64,000 bases of DNA from Sinomonas cellulolyticus (GTDB lineage Bacteria > Actinomycetota > Actinomycetes > Actinomycetales > Micrococcaceae), in assembly GCF_014656475.1 (NCBI RefSeq), contig NZ_BNCM01000017.1, positions 1-64,000 on the forward strand. The letters run 5' to 3'. Positions 59,598 through 64,000 of this stretch are shown piece after piece (within the stretch, counting starts at the first letter, position 1; each line of letters starts with the position of its first letter). The notes under the pieces were generated by a model. It saw nothing but the letters and a program-made list of their open reading frames with translations, searched no databases and was not told the DNA's origin. The translations under genes were made by a program, and so were the position numbers.

Positions 59598-59648
59598 GCA
59601 CGACGGCGCGGTGCCGGTCCGGCGGGACCGTGCGCCGCGCCGTCGTGC
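59598..59648. terminator. bidirectional hairpin, second GCACGACGGCGCGG copy
   Basis: Arms 59598-59611 and 59635-59648 are identical to those at 57.4 kb, with an inner CGGTCC/GGACCG stem. It lies between convergent permease and methyltransferase genes. Confidence 0.75.
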
Positions 59649-59665
59649 TTCAGGCGACGGGTGCG

Positions 59666-60469
59666 TCAGGCCGCGCCGGTGAGGAACACCGCGGAGGTCT
59701 TGCCGGCGAACGGCACTCCCCTGAAGCGGGCCTCGAGGAGCCGCGCCACCTCCTCCGTGATGCGGCCGAGGTCCCCGTAGCCCTCCGAGAGCTCATTCGC
59801 CAGCGGCGTGCCCCGAACATGCGAGACGGCGATGGCGCGCGCGGAGGCGGGCGCGTTCTGGTGCTCGACCGTGTGCGCCGCGATGCCCGAGAAGCCCGCC
59901 GCCTCGAGCTCGGAGCGGATGAGGTCCTCGTCGTTGTAGGCGAACGGCACACGCCGGAAGAACCGCGGCGGCCGTCCGGGGAAGAGCGAGGCGAGGGCCT
60001 GCTCCACGAGGAGGGCCGCCTCGTTGTCTTCCAATGTGCTCCACACGGCGGCCGAGAGGCGGCCGCCCGGCCGCAGCACCCGGCGCGCCTCGGCGTAGGC
60101 CCGTGCCCTGTCGGGGACGAACATGAGGCCGAACTGGTTCACGACCGCGTCGAAGGATTCGTCCTCGAACGGGAGCGACTGGGCGTCGGCCTGCTGCCAG
60201 CGGATCCTCTCCGAGGCGGGGAGTGCCTTAGCGGCCTGGCCCAGCATCGCGGGGTTGAGGTCCGTGGCGGTGATGGTGGCCTCCGGGAGGATCCGGTGCA
60301 GCTCGCGGGTCAGGGCCCCGGTGCCCGCCGCCGTCTCGAGGACCGTGGCGGGGTCGCCCGTGGCGACGTGCGCGGCGAGGTCCGCGGAGAAGTCCGTGAA
60401 GACCATGGGCACGAGGACGGTGTCGTAGAGCTCGGGGATCGAGCCTGTGAAGGCTGCGTCGGCGGACAT
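59666..60469 (-). CDS. class I SAM-dependent methyltransferase
   Basis: 267 aa. Motif I reads VLETAAGTGALTRELHRILP, followed by ITATDLNPAMLGQAAKAL, WQQADAQSLPFEDESFDAVV and the post-motif VLRPGGRLSAAVW. This is the UbiE/methyltransferase-11 type. Substrate unknown; the FYNDEDL-like C-terminal half often binds small lipophilic acceptors. ATG 60469 has no good Shine-Dalgarno sequence. Confidence 0.88.
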   Translation of the reverse strand: MSADAAFTGSIPELYDTVLVPMVFTDFSADLAAHVATGDPATVLETAAGTGALTRELHRILPEATITATDLNPAMLGQAAKALPASERIRWQQADAQSLPFEDESFDAVVNQFGLMFVPDRARAYAEARRVLRPGGRLSAAVWSTLEDNEAALLVEQALASLFPGRPPRFFRRVPFAYNDEDLIRSELEAAGFSGIAAHTVEHQNAPASARAIAVSHVRGTPLANELSEGYGDLGRITEEVARLLEARFRGVPFAGKTSAVFLTGAA

Positions 60470-60516
60470 GCGATCAGTATCCCGCCGGCCTTCCGTGAGG
60501 GGGAGGTCTGGACGCG

Positions 60517-61806
60517 TCATGGACGGCCGGTGTGTTCCGGGCCCGTGCCACGCGCGGCCTCGGGCCGGAAACCGGCCCTCGCTCGCGTGCCGAGCAGCTG
60601 CTCGACGGCGTCTGCCCCTGCAGCAGCCCCGCCGGCGGCGCGGTAGCCGGCGGAGACCCGCAGGGCGGCGTCGGCCATCCCCGCCGCCCGGTGCACGGCC
60701 TCGCGGAGCCGCTCCGGCGTGAGCCTGCCTTTGGCGATCCGCACCCCGGCACCAGCATGGTCCACGCGGGCGGCGACTTCGAGCTGATCGCGTCCGAACG
60801 GCACGACCACGCACGGCACGCCCGCCGCGAGGGCCTTCTGCGTGGCACCCATCCCCCCGTGCGTGACCGCCACGGCAGCCCGCGAGAGGACGGCGGAGTG
60901 CGGGACGAAGCGCTCGACCCGGACGTTCGCGGGCAGCGGCCCGAGGTCGGCCACGCCAGCCGGCATCGTCACGACGACCCTGTACGGCTCATCGGCGAGG
61001 CCGGTGACGGCAGCCCGGGCGAGGGCCTCGTCCGCCTGGTACTCCGAGGAGGTGGTGACGAGGACGAACCGGTCTCCGGGCTCCTCCGCCCAGGGAGGCG
61101 CGGCCGACGGCGGTTCCCACGGAAGTGCGCCGATCGCCCGGACCGAGGGCAGCCAGTCGGAGTGGTGGTAGTCGAACGGCTCGGAGGTCGTGACGAGCAT
61201 GAGCGGGGCCGACCGGAAGAACGCGTCCACGTCGGCCGCGGCCGGGAGGCCGCGGGAGGCGCGGGCCTCGTTGATCGCCGGCAGGAAGCGCTTCTCAACC
61301 TGGCCGAGGACGAGGGGCCGGAGCACGGCGTCGCGCAGTCTGCCCAGCGGGCCGCCCATCGGGGCGAGGCCGGGCCCGAACGGCGGGGTGCCTGTGGAGC
61401 GGATCGGGGGGATGTACGGGCTGAACGTGGCCCACGGGCCGCCCCACGCCTCGGCCGCCATCAGCGCGCCCCAGGCGTTGATGTCGACCACGACGGCGTC
61501 CGGCGCAACCGTGCGGAGGGCACGTTCGAGATCGGGTCCGTCGAGTGCGGCGCGGCGGGCGAATACGTCTCCCGTGGCCGAGAGGGCCTCGAGGCTGTTG
61601 CGCGCGCCGAAGTCGTGGTGCTCGATCGCCTCGACGCCTGGGTCGATCGGCTCGGCGTCGAGCCCCAGGCCGCGCAGGAGCCCGACCTGCGAGGCGAGGG
61701 TGCGGACGTGGACCCTGTGCCCGCGCGCCGCGAGCTCGAGCAGGAGCGGCATCATCGGGAAGAGGTGCCCGAGTGCCGGAGAGGTGTAGGCGAGGACGGT
61801 AGGCAT
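60517..61806 (-). CDS. GT1-family glycosyltransferase (MGT type)
   Basis: 429 aa GT-B enzyme. N-terminal acceptor domain starts VLAYTSPALGHLFPMMPLLL with the catalytic-region histidine in GH. The C-terminal nucleotide-sugar part has VERFVPHSAVLSRAAVAVTH, then GGMGATQKALAAGVPCVVVP and FGRDQLEVAARVDHAGAG. Relatives glycosylate macrolides, flavonoids or sterols for detoxification. It is followed closely upstream by a TetR gene on the same strand, ten bases apart, suggesting a xenobiotic-responsive pair. Confidence 0.9.
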   Translation of the reverse strand: MPTVLAYTSPALGHLFPMMPLLLELAARGHRVHVRTLASQVGLLRGLGLDAEPIDPGVEAIEHHDFGARNSLEALSATGDVFARRAALDGPDLERALRTVAPDAVVVDINAWGALMAAEAWGGPWATFSPYIPPIRSTGTPPFGPGLAPMGGPLGRLRDAVLRPLVLGQVEKRFLPAINEARASRGLPAAADVDAFFRSAPLMLVTTSEPFDYHHSDWLPSVRAIGALPWEPPSAAPPWAEEPGDRFVLVTTSSEYQADEALARAAVTGLADEPYRVVVTMPAGVADLGPLPANVRVERFVPHSAVLSRAAVAVTHGGMGATQKALAAGVPCVVVPFGRDQLEVAARVDHAGAGVRIAKGRLTPERLREAVHRAAGMADAALRVSAGYRAAGGAAAGADAVEQLLGTRARAGFRPEAARGTGPEHTGRP

Positions 61807-61815
61807 GGCGACCTT

Positions 61816-62424
61816 CTAGGGTGTGGCTCCGCGGTCCAGCAGCGGCTCGAGGAGCTCGGTGAGGGCGAGGATGTACTGGGGGCGGCTCAAGCCGGAGTCT
61901 AGGCGGAGCAGCTTCCAGGTGTAGACGTCGCATACGGCGACGAGCTGGGCGAGGCGGCGCGCGCGCTCGGCGCCCGCGAGCCCCTCCAGGGAGGGTGCGA
62001 AGACCCGCTCGCACCACTGCCGGTGGTAGGCGCGTCCGCGCCCTGTGATCTCCTCCATGACGGGGGAGTCGTGTTCTTCGGCGAGCATCTTGAGGGCGAG
62101 GCGGCTCGAGGCCTCGTAGTGCTCGGCGAGGTTCTCGAGGATGCCGACGAGGTCCCCCACGGGAGCGGAATCCCGTGCGCTCGCCACCGTCTGGAAACCG
62201 TGGGCGGCGGCCGCCGCGTTGAGCCCGTCCTTGTCCCCGAAGCGCCGGAGGACGGTCTGGACCGTGACCCCCGCACGTTCTGCGACGTCGCCGAGCGTGA
62301 TCTGGGAGAGGGGGCGTTCGAGGAAGAGCTCGCCCATGGCGTCCAGGATCCGCAGCCGGGTCTCTTCCGAGGCTGCCGCCCGTTTCGTCATCACGTAAGG
62401 CCGTGTCCCGGCCCCGGATTTCAT
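61816..62424 (-). CDS. TetR-family transcriptional regulator
   Basis: 202 aa. The N-terminal HTH is clear (ETRLRILDAMGELFLERPLS, then ITLGDVAERAGVTVQTVLRR, FGDKDGL). A helical ligand-binding domain follows. ATG 62424 lacks a ribosome site but has TAGTCT seven bases upstream, fitting a leaderless transcript; ATG 62391 is an alternative. It is divergent from the MATE exporter gene 80 bp away and cotranscribed with the glycosyltransferase, so it may control both. Confidence 0.9.
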   Translation of the reverse strand: MKSGAGTRPYVMTKRAAASEETRLRILDAMGELFLERPLSQITLGDVAERAGVTVQTVLRRFGDKDGLNAAAAAHGFQTVASARDSAPVGDLVGILENLAEHYEASSRLALKMLAEEHDSPVMEEITGRGRAYHRQWCERVFAPSLEGLAGAERARRLAQLVAVCDVYTWKLLRLDSGLSRPQYILALTELLEPLLDRGATP

Positions 62425-62504
62425 GTCAATCAGACTAACGCGAAATTTGGGCCCCTGTCGAGCCCTTCTCTGGACTGTCGGAGGGCCGGTCTACAGTGGG
62501 TCGC

Positions 62505-63872
62505 ATGAGCCGGAGGGAACGCATCGACGAGCGGCGGGCGGGCGCCGCGACCGCCGAGCGGTCCACCACGCGGGAGATCCTCCGGCTCGCCGTACCCGCC
62601 TTCTTCGCACTGATCGCTGAGCCCCTGTTCCTCCTTGCCGATTCGGCCATCGTGGGCCACCTCGGTGTCGACCAGCTCGCAGGCCTCGGCCTGGCCACGA
62701 CAGTGCTGCAGACCGCCGTCGGGCTCATGGTGTTCCTCGCCTACGGCACGGGTCCCGCCGTGGCGCGCTTCCTCGGCGCGGGCAGGATGGGCCACGCGAT
62801 GGCCGCCGCGCGCGACGGCGCGTGGCTGGCGCTGCTGCTCGGCCTGGCGCTCGCGGTGCTCGGCTGGGCGTTCGCCCCGGCGATGATCGGGCTCCTCGGC
62901 GGCTCCGGTGCTGTGCACGCCTTTGCGGTCGACTACCTCGTGTGGTCGATGCCTGGACTCGTCGGCATGCTCCTCGTCTTCGCCGGCACCGGCGCCCTGC
63001 GCGGGCTGCAGGACACCCGGACGCCGCTCGTGGTTGCGACCGTCGGTTTCACGGCGAACATCCTGCTCAACCTCCTGTTCGTCTACGGTCTTGGGTGGGG
63101 GATCGCCGGGTCCGCCGTCGGCACGAGCGTCGCGCAGCTGGGCATGGCGGCGGTCTACCTCGCGATCGTGCTGCGGCGCATGCGGCACGAGGGCGTCGGC
63201 GTCACCCCGAGCCGCCGTGGCGTACTCGGCGCCGCGCACGTCGGATCGTGGCTCATGCTCCGTACCCTCACGCTTCGAGGGGCGATCCTCGCGGCCGTGG
63301 TCGTCGCTGCGCAGCAGGGCGCCGCGAACCTTGCCGCCCACCAGCTCGCCATGACCCTCTTCAACTTCCTCGCGTTCGCCCTGGACGCCCTCGCGATCGC
63401 AGCGCAGGCCCTCATCGGGAAGGAGCTCGGGGCCTCCCGCGCCGTCCGGGCACGCGAGCTCACGGGCACCATGGTGCGGTGGTCGCTCGCCTACGGTCTG
63501 GCCACCGGCGCCCTCCTCGCCGGGGTGGCCCCCTGGGTGGGCTGGATCTTCACGCCAGACCGCTCAGTCCACGAGGCCCTCGTCCCCGCGCTCCTGGTGC
63601 TGGCCGCGAGCCAGCCCGTCTGCGGGTACGTGTTCGTCCTCGACGGCGTGCTCATCGGAGCCGGCGATGCCCGGTACCTCGCCCTCGCGGGAGTGCTCAA
63701 CCTCGTGGTCTACGCCCCGCTCATCGTGTGGGTCGGCGCCTCCGGCATCGGCGGTCCCACCGGTCTGATGTGGCTGTGGGCGGCCTTCGCCGGCGGCTAC
63801 ATGCTCGCCCGTGCGGCAACGCTGGGCCTGCGCGCCCGAGGGGACGCGTGGATGGTGCTCGGCGCGCACTGA
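62505..63872 (+). CDS. MATE-family efflux transporter (DinF type)
   Basis: 455 aa with 12 helices. Family segments: LAVPAFFALIAEPLFLLADS, AIVGHLGVDQLAGLGLA, GALRGLQDTRTPLVVATVGF in the first half, and LDALAIAAQALIGKELGASR in the second. It exports cationic drugs or metabolites with Na+ or H+ antiport. ATG 62505 has TACAGT eight bases upstream, again suggesting a leaderless or very short-leader mRNA; GTG 62496 is in frame. Confidence 0.9.
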   Translation: MSRRERIDERRAGAATAERSTTREILRLAVPAFFALIAEPLFLLADSAIVGHLGVDQLAGLGLATTVLQTAVGLMVFLAYGTGPAVARFLGAGRMGHAMAAARDGAWLALLLGLALAVLGWAFAPAMIGLLGGSGAVHAFAVDYLVWSMPGLVGMLLVFAGTGALRGLQDTRTPLVVATVGFTANILLNLLFVYGLGWGIAGSAVGTSVAQLGMAAVYLAIVLRRMRHEGVGVTPSRRGVLGAAHVGSWLMLRTLTLRGAILAAVVVAAQQGAANLAAHQLAMTLFNFLAFALDALAIAAQALIGKELGASRAVRARELTGTMVRWSLAYGLATGALLAGVAPWVGWIFTPDRSVHEALVPALLVLAASQPVCGYVFVLDGVLIGAGDARYLALAGVLNLVVYAPLIVWVGASGIGGPTGLMWLWAAFAGGYMLARAATLGLRARGDAWMVLGAH

Positions 63873-63885
63873 CTAGACTTGGCCC

Positions 63886-64000
63886 GTGCCTGAAACCCCT
63901 TCCACCCCGCCGCAGCCGGCCACGCCCTCCCCGGCCCCGGCCGCTTCGGCCCCCGACGCACGACGCCGCGCGCTCGCTGCGCCCGTGCTGCTCCGGGCGG
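63886..64000 (+). CDS. partial CDS running off the right edge
   Basis: GTG 63886 begins a Pro/Ala-rich N-terminus (VPETPSTPPQPATPSP) open to the window end. TAGACT lies at 63873-63878, so the transcript may be leaderless. Only 38 codons are visible; no function can be assigned. Confidence 0.5.
   Translation, partial: MPETPSTPPQPATPSPAPAASAPDARRRALAAPVLLRA

Overview
The window is very GC-rich actinobacterial chromosome. The order rpsF-ssb-rpsR-rplI-dnaB (dnaB carrying an intein), an Lsr2 nucleoid protein, SAM-IV and M-box riboswitches and frequent GTG/TTG starts suggest a Micrococcaceae-like genome (Arthrobacter/Sinomonas relatives). That placement is inferred from gene content and order only. 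No tRNA, rRNA, CRISPR array, integrase or attachment site was found.

Region 1 (about 0.2-17.8 kb) is an accessory block, almost all on the minus strand. It consists of small, mostly unrecognised genes: coiled-coil proteins, a four-helix membrane protein, an OmpA-domain lipoprotein and two zinc-ribbon miniproteins. It also holds a NYN-nuclease/OST-HTH protein beside a CYTH-domain protein, a TPR protein with 20 near-identical 40-residue repeats, a decayed ISL3 element and lsr2. Six genes carry the same 14-bp element (minus-strand GCGGAAATCCCTGA core) 41-78 bp before the start codon, which points to a shared, unrecognised control system.

Region 2 (18.3-31.3 kb) is a divergent catabolic island under a LacI-type regulator with two copies of the same 14-bp operator. 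The leftward operon has a solute-binding-like protein without signal peptide, an acyl-CoA ligase, a class III CoA-transferase and an enoyl-CoA hydratase. The rightward operon has an MBL hydrolase, a 3-hydroxyacyl-CoA dehydrogenase, an idonate-type dehydrogenase, an SDR, an MFS carrier, KDPG aldolase and KDG kinase. Together they look like uptake and breakdown of a sugar-acid conjugate to a CoA branch plus pyruvate and triose phosphate; the substrate is unknown. The island is flanked by two related copies of an lsr2/small-ORF module; the right copy is decayed.

Region 3 (31.7-33.0 kb) is a tightly overlapping Phd/RelE toxin-antitoxin, zinc-ribbon and DUF6283 operon.

Region 4 (33.4-64 kb) is ordinary chromosome. 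It has a SAM-IV-controlled transporter and flavin monooxygenase, a secreted sedolisin, an M-box-controlled NRAMP-related transporter with an MgtE-N/CBS partner, and copper proteins YcnI and CopC. It continues with an M18 aminopeptidase, the S6-SSB-S18-L9 operon, a DnaA-box cluster before intein-containing dnaB, a GAF regulator and FAD monooxygenase separated by 21-bp repeats, an amino-acid permease, a methyltransferase, a glycosyltransferase with TetR regulator, and a MATE exporter. A partial gene runs off the right edge.
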